Source: UBA5972 sp964567685 (GTDB lineage Bacteria; Pseudomonadota; Alphaproteobacteria; Rhodobacterales; Rhodobacteraceae). Taken from it: a stretch of 64,000 bases of DNA. Location of the stretch: assembly GCA_964567685.1 (NCBI GenBank), contig CAZMNO010000002.1, positions 102,144-166,143 on the forward strand. Direction: 5' to 3'. Below the pieces are notes generated by a model. The model was given only the letters and a program-made list of their open reading frames with translations, had not been told where the DNA came from and ran no database searches. Shown one piece after another: positions 44,944-53,418 of the stretch; position 1 is the stretch's first letter, and the number at the start of each line of letters is the position of its first letter. The translations under genes were made by a program, and so were the position numbers.

Positions 44944-45228
44944 ATGAAGACGATCAAATGGAATAGGGAAAAGGAGACAAAGCTTGAGGAGGACAAAACC
45001 CGTGGCGGCATCAGCTTTGCTGACTGCGTGATAGCAGTAGATGACGGAAGGATTCTGGACATTCTTCCTCATCCTTTCAGAGAAAATCAAAATCTGTTGG
45101 TCCTCAACATCGAGAACTACGCCTATGTCGCCCCCTTTGTCATTGAAGATGACGGAAGCTGGTTTCTTAAAACTGTATTCCCAAGCCGAAAGCACACCGC
45201 CCTTTACCTCAGTAAGAAAACGCTATGA
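44944..45228 (+). CDS. BrnT-like toxin of a type II toxin-antitoxin pair
   Basis: A 94-residue protein starting MKTIKWNREKETKLEEDKTR and followed by GGISFADCVIAV. The pattern of an N-terminal W-x-R-x-K helix, then a GISF-type segment and a C-terminal beta sheet with SRK, resembles BrnT-type ribonuclease toxins. It overlaps the downstream antitoxin by 4 nt, toxin first as in brnTA. The match is by eye and the family could be a neighbouring one. Confidence 0.65.
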   Translation: MKTIKWNREKETKLEEDKTRGGISFADCVIAVDDGRILDILPHPFRENQNLLVLNIENYAYVAPFVIEDDGSWFLKTVFPSRKHTALYLSKKTL

Positions 45229-45509
45229 AAAAAGAACCCCATGTAAAAACATTCCTTGATGATGAGGAACAAGACCTCATAAAGGCGATTGAAGCCGATG
45301 ATTATAGGCCGGGGCCAAGCCAGCTGACACCGGAAGCTTTGCAAAGCCTTCAGAAAGCAGCGCGCAACACGATCAGCGAGGCCAGCACGAAGGTTTCACT
45401 ACGCATTGCGAAAACCGATCTGGCGCGCATCAAAGCGCGCGCGTTGCGCGAGGGTATCCCCTACCAGACGCTTATAAAGTCGATTATCCACCAAGCTGTG
45501 ACCCGGTGA
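45225..45509 (+). CDS. CopG/ribbon-helix-helix antitoxin
   Basis: A 94-residue protein. Its C-terminus, KVSLRIAKTDLARIKARALR followed by EGIPYQTLIKSIIHQAV, is the predicted CopG/RHH antitoxin family (COG5304-like). The N-terminal half (FLDDEEQDLIKAIEADDYRP) is the usual toxin-binding region. Translational overlap with the upstream gene and the repeat-bearing promoter support an autoregulated toxin-antitoxin unit. Confidence 0.72.
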   Translation: MKKEPHVKTFLDDEEQDLIKAIEADDYRPGPSQLTPEALQSLQKAARNTISEASTKVSLRIAKTDLARIKARALREGIPYQTLIKSIIHQAVTR

Positions 45510-45520
45510 AGTTCCGTGCG

Positions 45521-46426
45521 CTATGCCGCTGAAACCCGGTCATACCCCGGCACATGATGCCAGAATCCATTGGAAAACGGTGCCGGGATATCAAGCGCAT
45601 TCAGCTTGGCCTCAGCCGCGCCAGCATCGATTTTCCCATCAAGCGCATCACGATAAATCCCGGCGATGGCCACCATGTCCTGCGTGTGCGGGCTGAGCCG
45701 GTAATGGGTGACGCCAAGCGCCTGCATATCCGCGATTTCCGGTAGCAGGTTGAGATAGGTATGCGACATCGTCTGAATACCGTTGATCGATAGAAAATCA
45801 CCGCCATCCAGCGTTCTGAGCGGCATTCCGTCGGGGTCTTCCTCGCAGACGAACTGGCAATTGTCCTTGATCCGCCCATGGGCGCGGGCGTGGTAACAGC
45901 GCGCTGACAGGGCCAGTGAGGTGCGGCCAAAGACCTGCACTTCAAGTCCTGCCTTCAGCGCGGCAGCTTTGGATGCCAGCACGGCCACGGACTCCCTTGG
46001 CAGCTCGATCGGCAGACCGAAATGATCGGCGCCCTGGCTTGCCAGATAGGCCAGCGTCTCTTCGTTATAGACATTCATCAACGGCCCGATCCGGTGCTGG
46101 CGGCCCGAGACATGCCAGAGCCCGGCGGCATCGTTGATTTCAAGCTCATAGCCGCCGTCTTCACAAAACGCCGCCATCATGTTGCGCTCGCGTTTCAGCA
46201 TCACTTCGGCCAGCGAGGAGAACACAACCTTCTTTCCGCCGCGCTCCAGCCGCTCGGCCACCTCGGAATAGTGAGTGTCGAAAAACGGGCTGCGCTTGGA
46301 ACAGATGACCTCGCCCAGATAAACCGTATCAACCGGTGCCTCATCGGCAATGCGGGCATAGAAATCGAGCTTTTGTTCAGCTGGCCAGTGAAACAGGATC
46401 GGCCCAAGAGTAAGATTTGAGGTCAT
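45521..46426 (-). CDS. ubiV: UbiV, oxygen-independent ubiquinone hydroxylation protein
   Basis: A 301-residue U32 peptidase-like protein. The N-terminal TLGPILFHWPAEQKLDFYAR and YLGEVICSKRSPF, and the later ALSARCYHARAHGRIKDNCQ with FVCEE, give the four-cysteine iron-sulfur pattern of UbiV. UbiU and UbiV form a complex that hydroxylates ubiquinone precursors without O2. It lies 4 nt after ubiU on the same strand. Confidence 0.93.
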   Translation of the reverse strand: MTSNLTLGPILFHWPAEQKLDFYARIADEAPVDTVYLGEVICSKRSPFFDTHYSEVAERLERGGKKVVFSSLAEVMLKRERNMMAAFCEDGGYELEINDAAGLWHVSGRQHRIGPLMNVYNEETLAYLASQGADHFGLPIELPRESVAVLASKAAALKAGLEVQVFGRTSLALSARCYHARAHGRIKDNCQFVCEEDPDGMPLRTLDGGDFLSINGIQTMSHTYLNLLPEIADMQALGVTHYRLSPHTQDMVAIAGIYRDALDGKIDAGAAEAKLNALDIPAPFSNGFWHHVPGYDRVSAA

Positions 46427-46430
46427 GGTT

Positions 46431-47429
46431 CTATCGCCAGGTCTTGCTTTTAAACGCGCCTTCGGTTTCCTTCTGCCCTTCGGTCAGGGCCACCAGATCA
46501 GACAAGGGTGGTTCATTTCCGTTCATGATGTCATCGACTGCCTGCCGGTAGGCCGAAACGACCTTCTTGACGTAAGCGCGCGAGCGTTGCCGCCCCTCGA
46601 TTTTCAGCGCGTTGACGCCGACCTCCATCAGTTCGGGCAACAGGTTGGAGAGATTGAGGCTGATCGGTTCCTCAAAGGCATAGTACCCCTCACCCCTCGC
46701 AGGGGTCAGGTAGCGGCCCTTGCAGATGGTCGGATATCCGGCTGTTTCGTTGCAGGAAAAACAATCGATGGTATAGCCACCCAGTCGGGTTGACAGGTTG
46801 CCATCCTCATCGCGGGTATATTCCACCTCGGCGGCAGGCGAGCAGACGCCGTCAAGGTTGGTCGAGAGACCAGTGACATAGTTGGTCAGCGAACAGCGCC
46901 CTTCGACCATCAGCCCGTGATTGCCGAAGATGAAGGTCTCGATCTCACAGGGGATTTCACCGGCCAGTGACTTGATTTCCGGCACGGTCAGGATACGCGG
47001 CAGCACCACACGTTTGACGCCAAATTCGCGGCAGTAATACTTGATCGCCTCGGGGTTGGAAGCGGCGGCCTGCACCGAGAGGTGCAGCCGGATGCCCGGA
47101 TGGTTGGTTGCGATGTAATGCGCAACACCGATATCGGCGACGATGAACGCGTCAACGCCAAGCTTTGCACCTGCCTCGACTGCATCACGCCACAGATCGA
47201 CCTTGCCTGCGGGCGGAAAGGTGTTGACCGCCAAAAGAACCTTGGTGCCCCCTTCATGGGCATTGGCCACAGCGCGTTCAAGTTCCGCCGGGGTGAAGTT
47301 CAGCCCGGGAAAATTGCGCGCGTTGGTGGCGTTCTGAAATCCGCAATAGACGGCATCGGCTCCTGCCTCGACCGCGGTACGCATGGCTGCAGGTGTCCCG
47401 GCCGGGCACACCAGTTCAGGGGCCTGCAT
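46431..47429 (-). CDS. ubiU: UbiU, oxygen-independent ubiquinone hydroxylation protein
   Basis: A 332-residue U32-family protein, starting MQAPELVCPAGTPAAMRTAV. The cysteines in MVEGRCSLTNYVTG, GVCSPAAEVEY, IDCFSCNETAGYP and TICKGRYL fit the [4Fe-4S] site of UbiU. It overlaps the ubiT stop codon by 1 nt. With UbiT and UbiV it allows ubiquinone synthesis under anoxia, which implies anaerobic respiration or anoxygenic growth. Confidence 0.94.
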   Translation of the reverse strand: MQAPELVCPAGTPAAMRTAVEAGADAVYCGFQNATNARNFPGLNFTPAELERAVANAHEGGTKVLLAVNTFPPAGKVDLWRDAVEAGAKLGVDAFIVADIGVAHYIATNHPGIRLHLSVQAAASNPEAIKYYCREFGVKRVVLPRILTVPEIKSLAGEIPCEIETFIFGNHGLMVEGRCSLTNYVTGLSTNLDGVCSPAAEVEYTRDEDGNLSTRLGGYTIDCFSCNETAGYPTICKGRYLTPARGEGYYAFEEPISLNLSNLLPELMEVGVNALKIEGRQRSRAYVKKVVSAYRQAVDDIMNGNEPPLSDLVALTEGQKETEGAFKSKTWR

Positions 47430-47965
47430 CAGCGCCCTCCATCTTTCCTGGCGGGATCGCCGGTTGCGCGAATGGCCTTAAGCGCCATGCGCCCCGGTGG
47501 TCCGAACATGTCGGCCACGCTTTGCGCAATGGAGCCATCGACATCATCCATGGCGTTGCGCAGGCAGACGACGGCTTCGGTATTGCCGGTGACGCTGAGC
47601 TCGCGCGAAAAGAACAGCGCGTCGCCGTCAAGATCGCTGTCAATCAGCCGCGCCAGATCAAGGAATTTCCCGGCCACACGGGCGTCATGATCCGGGATAT
47701 TGCGCCGCGAACAGGCGCGCAGCAGCAGATTGTCAGGATCGGGGCGCAGGTGCAGAACGAAGGGCAGGTTGATCGGATCAACGACAAAATTGGCGGTGAT
47801 ATGCGGGCCGAGACGGCCAAACATATCGGGATTTTCCCTTGCCACCCGGTTGACGATACGCCTGAGGATCGGTTGCAGCACGAAAAGCGGCATCGGCGGC
47901 ATCAGCCGCAATGCGAATGGCCCGGCACCCTCGGTGACGGGCTTGGTCGGGGTCACAGGTGTCAT
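47429..47965 (-). CDS. ubiT: UbiT, SCP2-domain ubiquinone biosynthesis accessory protein
   Basis: A 178-residue SCP2 (sterol carrier) domain protein. The typical region is NPDMFGRLGPHITANFVVDP, followed by PFVLHLRPDPD. UbiT binds the prenylated lipid intermediates in anaerobic ubiquinone synthesis. It is the first gene of the ubiTUV operon. A perfect FNR box is centred 41.5 nt upstream of the ATG, so a class II FNR promoter would give a leaderless or nearly leaderless transcript. Confidence 0.92.
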   Translation of the reverse strand: MTPVTPTKPVTEGAGPFALRLMPPMPLFVLQPILRRIVNRVARENPDMFGRLGPHITANFVVDPINLPFVLHLRPDPDNLLLRACSRRNIPDHDARVAGKFLDLARLIDSDLDGDALFFSRELSVTGNTEAVVCLRNAMDDVDGSIAQSVADMFGPPGRMALKAIRATGDPARKDGGR

Positions 47966-47999
47966 GGGCTGCGTTTAGGGGATTCGCAGAGCGGTTCAT

Positions 48000-48013
48000 T
48001 TGATGTAAATCAA
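48000..48013. promoter_or_regulatory. Perfect FNR/FnrL box
   Basis: TTGAT-GTAA-ATCAA matches the FNR consensus TTGAT-N4-ATCAA at every base. It lies between ubiT (minus) and the VOC dioxygenase-like gene (plus), 35 nt from the ubiT ATG. No other perfect match was noticed in the window. Confidence 0.85.
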
Positions 48014-48095
48014 GCCAGCGGTGATTTTAGGCGACGGTGTTTTCATTCGCAGGGCTTTGGCTGTAACCTCTACGGAAATTTGCAGGAGACAGAAC

Positions 48096-48638
48096 ATGAC
48101 AAGCCCACGGGTCCGGCGGATGCAGCATTTCGCCATCGAGGTAAGCGACACGGATCGCGCCATAGAGTTTTATCGCAAGGCGTTGGATTTCAAACTGACC
48201 GAGAGCCACAAAGCGCATGAGGTGGCGGAAATACCCGTCGATCTGACCTTCATGCGGATCAATGAGGAACATCACGCGCTGGTGCTTGTGCATAATCCGG
48301 CCAAGAAATACACCAAGCGGCCATTGCCCCAGGATGACAGGGAAGGCCCACCAACATTCCATCATTTCGCGCTGGAATGTGACACGCGCGAAGACTGGCT
48401 GGGGGTGCTGGCACGCGTTGAATCCCAGGGCATTCCGATCGTGCGCGGCCCGGTTGTGCATTCCTTCACCGATCCGCGCGGCGACGGATCCTGGGGGGAA
48501 AACGAATCCTTTTATTTCCTTGATCCGGATGGCCACCGGATTGAGATTTTCTGCGACATGGCAACGATCGAACCTGACGGCGTCTTTCGCAATTATCAGG
48601 GCACACGGCTGGAGGATGTGACGGCGGAAGAGGTATGA
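48096..48638 (+). CDS. VOC-family, extradiol dioxygenase-like protein
   Basis: A 180-residue protein with two VOC units. The metal-ligand positions His (RMQHFAIEV), His (FHHFALEC) and Glu (GHRIEIFCD) are all present, as in type I extradiol dioxygenases. The ATG at 48096 has AGGAG 7 nt upstream. It overlaps the next gene by 4 nt. Together they suggest ring hydroxylation followed by cleavage, but the substrate is not shown by the sequence. Confidence 0.85.
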   Translation: MTSPRVRRMQHFAIEVSDTDRAIEFYRKALDFKLTESHKAHEVAEIPVDLTFMRINEEHHALVLVHNPAKKYTKRPLPQDDREGPPTFHHFALECDTREDWLGVLARVESQGIPIVRGPVVHSFTDPRGDGSWGENESFYFLDPDGHRIEIFCDMATIEPDGVFRNYQGTRLEDVTAEEV

Positions 48639-50011
48639 ACCTCTCAGCGGATGTCGCGATCATCGGGGCAGGGCCGGCAGGGGCGCTTCTGGGCAATTTG
48701 CTGGGCAAGCGCGGCATATCCAATATCATCATCGAAAAGCAGCCTGATCCCTATCCGCTGCCGCGCGCGGTGCATTTTGATGCCGAGACCATGCGCATTC
48801 TGCAGAGTGTCGGTCTGGCGGATACCGTTCTGCCAGAAACGCTGGTGGGCAAGGGGATGCTGTTTCAGGATGGCGACGGCAAGGTGCTTGTCGACTGGTC
48901 GCGCGCCCAGGACATTGGCCCTTTTGGCTGGCATGAAAGCTACAGGTTTCACCAACCGGCCCTTGAAGAGACCCTGCGGGGCGGGTTGAAGCGGTTTGAG
49001 GAATGTTCTTTGGTTTCGGGTCATGCGGTCACCGATGTCAGGCAGGACGCGAACGGGGTTGATCTGACGCTGGATGATGGCAGCATGGTGCGCGCCACCT
49101 ATGTGGTTGGCTGTGATGGCGCGCAGTCCTTTTTGCGCCAGACACTCGGGATCGGGTTTGAAGACCTCGGGTTTCGGGAAAAATGGCTGGTTGTCGATCT
49201 GATCATCAAAAACGAACGGGCGGATCGCGGCGATTACACCATCCAGTTTTGCGACCCGGAATTTCCGGCGACCTATCTGCGTGGCGTGGGTGAGCGGCGG
49301 CGCTGGGAGATCCGGCTGGAAGACGGGGAGGGCGAACCGCAGACCGAAGCTGAAACATGGGACAGGCTGGCGCGCTGGGTCGGGCCGGAAGACGCAGAGC
49401 TTGAACGCTCGGCGATTTACACGTTCCGCTCGTGCATTGCCCATGACTGGCGGGTCGGCCGCTGCCTTCTGGCCGGTGATGCGGCGCATCTGACCCCGCC
49501 TTTCATGGGGCAGGGTCTCTGTGCGGGCGCGCGCGATGTTGCCAATCTGGCGTGGAAACTGGCCGCTGTTCTGAAAGGGGCGGGCGAGGATTTGCTTGAC
49601 ACCTATCAAAGCGAACGACGGCCGAACGTGCACGCCTTCATCGCAATGGCGGTGCGGCTTGGCCGGCTGATCAACCAGACGGCGGCGGGGGAGGCACCGA
49701 AGGGCGTCTTCAAGTCGCTCTGGCCGCCGCTTGGCCCCGGGCTGGGGGCGCGCGACGGGCTGGGCGGCACGCACGCGCCACAGGGGTTTCTGGCGGATGG
49801 ATCGCGGTCGGATGACGTTTCGGGTGGTGGATTTTTCGCTCTGGCCCGCGCGCCTTTCAACTGCGAAATCCCGGTTGTCGTGGCTGCAGAGGGCTGGCTT
49901 AGGGAAAAAGGTATGTTTGGTGTGATCGTCCGGCCGGATGGGTATGTTCTGGCAGCTGCCGGGGATGCAGAAGGGCTTAGGCGCGCAGCGGCGGACTGCC
50001 CTGCGGTTTAG
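48635..50011 (+). CDS. MhpA-like FAD-dependent aromatic hydroxylase
   Basis: A 458-residue flavoprotein monooxygenase. It has the dinucleotide motif VAIIGAGPAGALLGNLLGKR, the DG motif GCDGAQSFLRQ and the GDAAHLTPPFMGQGLCAGAR motif. The family includes 3-(3-hydroxyphenyl)propionate hydroxylase, but the C-terminal domain is shorter than in MhpA (about 550 residues). It is coupled by a 4-nt overlap to the VOC dioxygenase-like gene. Confidence 0.88.
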   Translation: MNLSADVAIIGAGPAGALLGNLLGKRGISNIIIEKQPDPYPLPRAVHFDAETMRILQSVGLADTVLPETLVGKGMLFQDGDGKVLVDWSRAQDIGPFGWHESYRFHQPALEETLRGGLKRFEECSLVSGHAVTDVRQDANGVDLTLDDGSMVRATYVVGCDGAQSFLRQTLGIGFEDLGFREKWLVVDLIIKNERADRGDYTIQFCDPEFPATYLRGVGERRRWEIRLEDGEGEPQTEAETWDRLARWVGPEDAELERSAIYTFRSCIAHDWRVGRCLLAGDAAHLTPPFMGQGLCAGARDVANLAWKLAAVLKGAGEDLLDTYQSERRPNVHAFIAMAVRLGRLINQTAAGEAPKGVFKSLWPPLGPGLGARDGLGGTHAPQGFLADGSRSDDVSGGGFFALARAPFNCEIPVVVAAEGWLREKGMFGVIVRPDGYVLAAAGDAEGLRRAAADCPAV

Positions 50012-50351
50012 CCGCGCGCATGGGTTTTACCCCTGATGCAGAACCCTGCATCCGGGCCGTTTGAGTGATTTGTTTACGTGATGATAGAGGCGGGCCCGCC
50101 GGATGCGGTTATCGTGCCGAACAGGGGTGAAAACCCTGCACCTGATCAATCTTTTTGGTTTTGGCTGGTTCCACCGGGATGTCGCCCGTTGCTCGTGAAA
50201 CCGGTCAGCCGCTTTTTGTGCACGATGAGGGTTTTAGGCCGATGCCGTTAGGTTTGGGTTAAGCTTGCGGGCGGAGGTTTGTGATTGGGGGCAACGGGGG
50301 TGGTTGGTTTACGTACCCGGGGCTTATTTGCCGCTTGGAGATCCCGCATCA
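50012..50351. other. Non-coding gap before the RAYT transposase
   Basis: About 340 nt with no gene that I can support. Just after the hydroxylase stop codon, GATGCAG-AACC-CTGCATC (50035-50052) is a perfect 7-bp hairpin and a possible transcript end. The remainder is rich in G and T. Confidence 0.5.
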
Positions 50352-50376
50352 GTAGGATGGGTGATTTCACCCATCC
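50352..50376 (+). repeat. REP hairpin 1, upstream of the RAYT gene
   Basis: GTAG followed by GATGGGTG, loop ATTT and CACCCATCC. The GTAG tetranucleotide before a hairpin is the usual mark of REP elements. It lies 28 nt before the transposase ATG. Confidence 0.85.
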
Positions 50377-50403
50377 TTAACCATCTGCAGATTTACTGCG
50401 AAT

Positions 50404-50940
50404 ATGACCAATTACCGCCGGATACGAACGCCTGGCACAACATATTTTTTCACGGTTAATCTTGCCGACCGGTCATCGGACCTGCTGTTGGCTCAGATCA
50501 GCGCGTTGCGCAAAGCCTATCAAAAAACCTGCACTGAGCGGCCCTTTGTCTGCAACGCTTTCGTCGTGCTGCCGGATCATCTGCACGCGATCTGGACCTT
50601 GCCTGCACGTGATGCGGATTATTCCACACGCTGGCGGCTGATCAAAACCCGCTTCGTGCAGCAGGTGGGTGGGTTCGGGCCGCGCAGCGCGTCCAAGCGA
50701 TCAAAGCGGGAAAGGGGTATTTGGCAACGCCGTTTCTGGGAACACAGCATTCGGGATGAGGCGGATTTCCGGGTGCATATGCGATATTGCTGGGGCAATC
50801 CGGTGAAGCACGGGTTGGTCAATCGGGCAGTCGATTGGCCGTTTTCGTCCATTCACCGCGATATCCGTGCGGGACGGGTTGATGCGGAATGGGCGGGTGA
50901 TGTGGCGGATGGGGAGTTTGGCGAGGTTGTTAGCGGATGA
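50404..50940 (+). CDS. REP-associated tyrosine transposase (RAYT)
   Basis: A 178-residue Y1/IS200-like transposase. The HUH motif is LPDHLHAIW, and the catalytic tyrosine lies in HMRYCWGNPVKHGLV. RAYT proteins act on single-stranded REP hairpins, nicking next to GTAG-like tetranucleotides. The protein looks complete and is bracketed by REP sequences of matching GTAG type, one before and four after. It is therefore a plausible active or recently active REP-mobilising unit. Confidence 0.9.
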   Translation: MTNYRRIRTPGTTYFFTVNLADRSSDLLLAQISALRKAYQKTCTERPFVCNAFVVLPDHLHAIWTLPARDADYSTRWRLIKTRFVQQVGGFGPRSASKRSKRERGIWQRRFWEHSIRDEADFRVHMRYCWGNPVKHGLVNRAVDWPFSSIHRDIRAGRVDAEWAGDVADGEFGEVVSG

Positions 50941-50967
50941 TGGGCGCGAATTGCACCCCATAAATCC

Positions 50968-51137
50968 GTAGGGTGGGTGATTTCACCCACCAATCGCAAA
51001 TAAACGCCACAAAATGATGGGTGCGAGCACCCATCCTACCGATTGTTCCAGAAAACCATGCGTTCGTAGGGCGGGTGATTTCACCCTCCATTTCAACGCA
51101 ATCCGCGCAATTCGATGGGTGCAAGCACCCATGCTAC
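50968..51137. repeat. Four REP hairpins in two inverted pairs (BIME-like)
   Basis: Forward REPs at 50968-50991 and 51066-51089 start with GTAG, then GGTGGGTG or GGCGGGTG, loop ATTT and CACCC. Reverse REPs at 51016-51039 and 51114-51137 end in CTAC and have loops CGAG and CAAG. The pattern forward-reverse-forward-reverse makes two mosaic units. The second forward and second reverse stems each carry one mismatch. The remaining gap to rpoD (51138-51308) has no gene. Confidence 0.85.
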
Positions 51138-51308
51138 GCTTGCTGCCGTTCCCATGCTTTGAGGGCGGTGTTTCCAACGCAGTTCAGAAATGGGCACTGA
51201 TCCAGTGCTGCGTTAACAACAGCGGTTTCAAGAGGGTTTAGATCGTCCGGAGGATCGTAGGTTTTATGCCAGCTTTTGGCTTTCTTTGGTTCCCAAAGTT
51301 CTGCCACC

Positions 51309-53318
51309 CTACTGATCCAGGAACGACCTCAACTTCCGCGACCTGCTCGGATGCTTCAGCTTCCTCAGCGCCTTCGCCTCGATCTGCCGGATCCGCTCGC
51401 GGGTCACGCTGAACTGCTGCCCCACTTCCTCAAGCGTGTGATCCGTGTTCATGCCGATGCCAAAACGCATCCTGAGCACGCGTTCCTCCCGTGGCGTCAG
51501 CGAGGCCAGCACCCGGGTCGTCGTCTCTTTCAGGTTGCCCTGAATGGCGCTGTCCAGTGGCAGGACGGCGTTTTTGTCTTCGATGAAATCGCCGAGCTGG
51601 CTGTCTTCCTCATCGCCAATCGGGGTTTCCAGCGAAATCGGCTCCTTGGCGATTTTCATCACCTTGCGCACTTTCTCAAGCGGCATCTGCAGCTTTTCGG
51701 CCAGTTCCTCGGGTGTCGGTTCGCGGCCGATTTCGTGCAGCATCTGGCGGCCGGTTCTGACCAGCTTGTTGATCGTTTCGATCATATGGACCGGAATACG
51801 GATGGTGCGGGCCTGATCGGCAATCGAACGCGTGATCGCCTGACGGATCCACCAGGTCGCGTAAGTCGAAAACTTATACCCCCGGCGGTATTCGAATTTA
51901 TCCACCGCCTTCATCAAGCCGATGTTACCTTCCTGAATGAGGTCAAGGAACTGAAGGCCTCGGTTGGTGTATTTCTTAGCAATCGAGATCACCAGCCTGA
52001 GGTTCGCCTCGACCATTTCCTTCTTGGCGATACGCGCCTCTTTTTCGCCCTTCTGCACCTGATTGACGATGCGGCGGTATTCGGAAATATCAACACCGAC
52101 ATATTGCCCGACCTCGGCCATTTCGGCACGCAGGTCTTCGATACGGTTGCGGAACCGTTCCATGAAGGTGGCCCAGCCGCGCCCCGGCATTTCGGCGACG
52201 CGGTCGATCCAGGTCGGGTCCAGTTCCGAGCCGCGATAGGTTTCGACGAAATCGCGGCGGTTGATGCGTGACTGATCGGCAAGCTTTACCATGGCACCAT
52301 CAATGGACATGATCTTGCGATTGATGCCGTAAAGCTGGTCGATCAGCGCTTCGATGCGGTTGTTGTGAAGGTGCAGCGAATTCACCAGTTCAACGATTTC
52401 GGCGCGCAAGGCCTGATAGGTGGTTTCCTGTTTCTTGCTGAAAGTGCCGTCTTCGTTCAGCGTGGCGGAAATGCGGCTGTCCTGCATATCGGCAAGCTTG
52501 GCGTAATCGTCGGCAATCCGGCCAAGCGTTTCCAGAACCTGCGGTTTGAGGGCGGCCTCCATCGCTGCCAGCGACAGGTTGGCCTGATCGTCTTCGTCGT
52601 CGTCATCATCGTCGCGCACGATCGGGTTGCCGTCGGCATCGGTTTCCGGTTCTTCTTCGGCCTTTGGCTTTGCGTCGTCAGTCGTTGCCTGCGGCGTGGC
52701 GGTGTTCAGCCCCTCGGTTGCCCCGATCTCTTCCTCGTCATCGCCTTCGACCGAACCGGAAAAGGTGGTTTCAAGGTCGATGACATCGCGCAGCAGAATT
52801 TCCTCTTCCAGCAATTCGTCGCGCCAGATGGTGATCGCCTGAAAGGTCAGCGGGCTTTCGCACAGCCCGGCGATCATGGTATTGCGCCCGGCCTCAATGC
52901 GCTTGGCGATGGCAATCTCGCCCTCGCGGCTGAGCAGTTCGACCGAGCCCATCTCGCGCAGATACATGCGCACCGGATCATCGGTGCGATCCAGCGTCTC
53001 GGTGGTTGTGGTGGCGACCGCAACTTCCTTGGAGGATGAGGTTTCAACCACTTCGGTCGATTTTGCCTCTTCCTCCTCGGCTTCTTCGTCTTCGATGATA
53101 TTGATGCCCATTTCGCTCAGCATCGACATCACGTCTTCGATCTGTTCCGAGGAAACCTGTTCGGGGGGCAAAACCTGATTAAGCTCGTCATAGGTGATGT
53201 AACCGCGCTGGCGCGCGTTGGCGATCATCTTCTTGACGGCGGCCTGACTCATGTCGCCAAGGGCGGCGGCGTCGGGTGCTTCGTCGGGTTTTGTCGCTTC
53301 GGTGTCCTTGGCGGCCAT
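51309..53318 (-). CDS. rpoD: RNA polymerase primary sigma factor RpoD (sigma-70)
   Basis: A 669-residue sigma factor. It has region 1.1, a long acidic insert (EEEPETDADGNPIVRDDDDD), region 2 with EMVEANLRLVISIAKKYTNR and the RGYKFSTYATWWIRQAITRS stretch, region 3, and the region 4 helix-turn-helix LEEVGQQFSVTRERIRQIEA. The length is usual for alphaproteobacteria. It lies downstream of dnaG. The 100-nt gap in front carries five GANTC sites. Confidence 0.97.
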   Translation of the reverse strand: MAAKDTEATKPDEAPDAAALGDMSQAAVKKMIANARQRGYITYDELNQVLPPEQVSSEQIEDVMSMLSEMGINIIEDEEAEEEEAKSTEVVETSSSKEVAVATTTTETLDRTDDPVRMYLREMGSVELLSREGEIAIAKRIEAGRNTMIAGLCESPLTFQAITIWRDELLEEEILLRDVIDLETTFSGSVEGDDEEEIGATEGLNTATPQATTDDAKPKAEEEPETDADGNPIVRDDDDDDEDDQANLSLAAMEAALKPQVLETLGRIADDYAKLADMQDSRISATLNEDGTFSKKQETTYQALRAEIVELVNSLHLHNNRIEALIDQLYGINRKIMSIDGAMVKLADQSRINRRDFVETYRGSELDPTWIDRVAEMPGRGWATFMERFRNRIEDLRAEMAEVGQYVGVDISEYRRIVNQVQKGEKEARIAKKEMVEANLRLVISIAKKYTNRGLQFLDLIQEGNIGLMKAVDKFEYRRGYKFSTYATWWIRQAITRSIADQARTIRIPVHMIETINKLVRTGRQMLHEIGREPTPEELAEKLQMPLEKVRKVMKIAKEPISLETPIGDEEDSQLGDFIEDKNAVLPLDSAIQGNLKETTTRVLASLTPREERVLRMRFGIGMNTDHTLEEVGQQFSVTRERIRQIEAKALRKLKHPSRSRKLRSFLDQ

Positions 53319-53340
53319 TGGTCACTCCATGTCAGAAAGG

Positions 53341-53410
53341 GCGAATCAGCGTGCCCGTGGTCTGCTCGCGAATCATATGGGCGAATCAACACGGCGAATC
53401 ACTGATTCGC
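53341..53410. promoter_or_regulatory. Cluster of five GANTC (CcrM-type) sites upstream of rpoD
   Basis: The octamer GCGAATCA occurs at 53341, 53368, 53381 and 53394, the last three exactly 13 bp apart. Its reverse complement TGATTCGC lies at 53403-53410. Each contains GAATC or GATTC, the target of the cell-cycle methylase CcrM. It lies between dnaG and rpoD, where the rpoD promoter should be. Confidence 0.6.
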
Positions 53411-53418
53411 AATGCACA

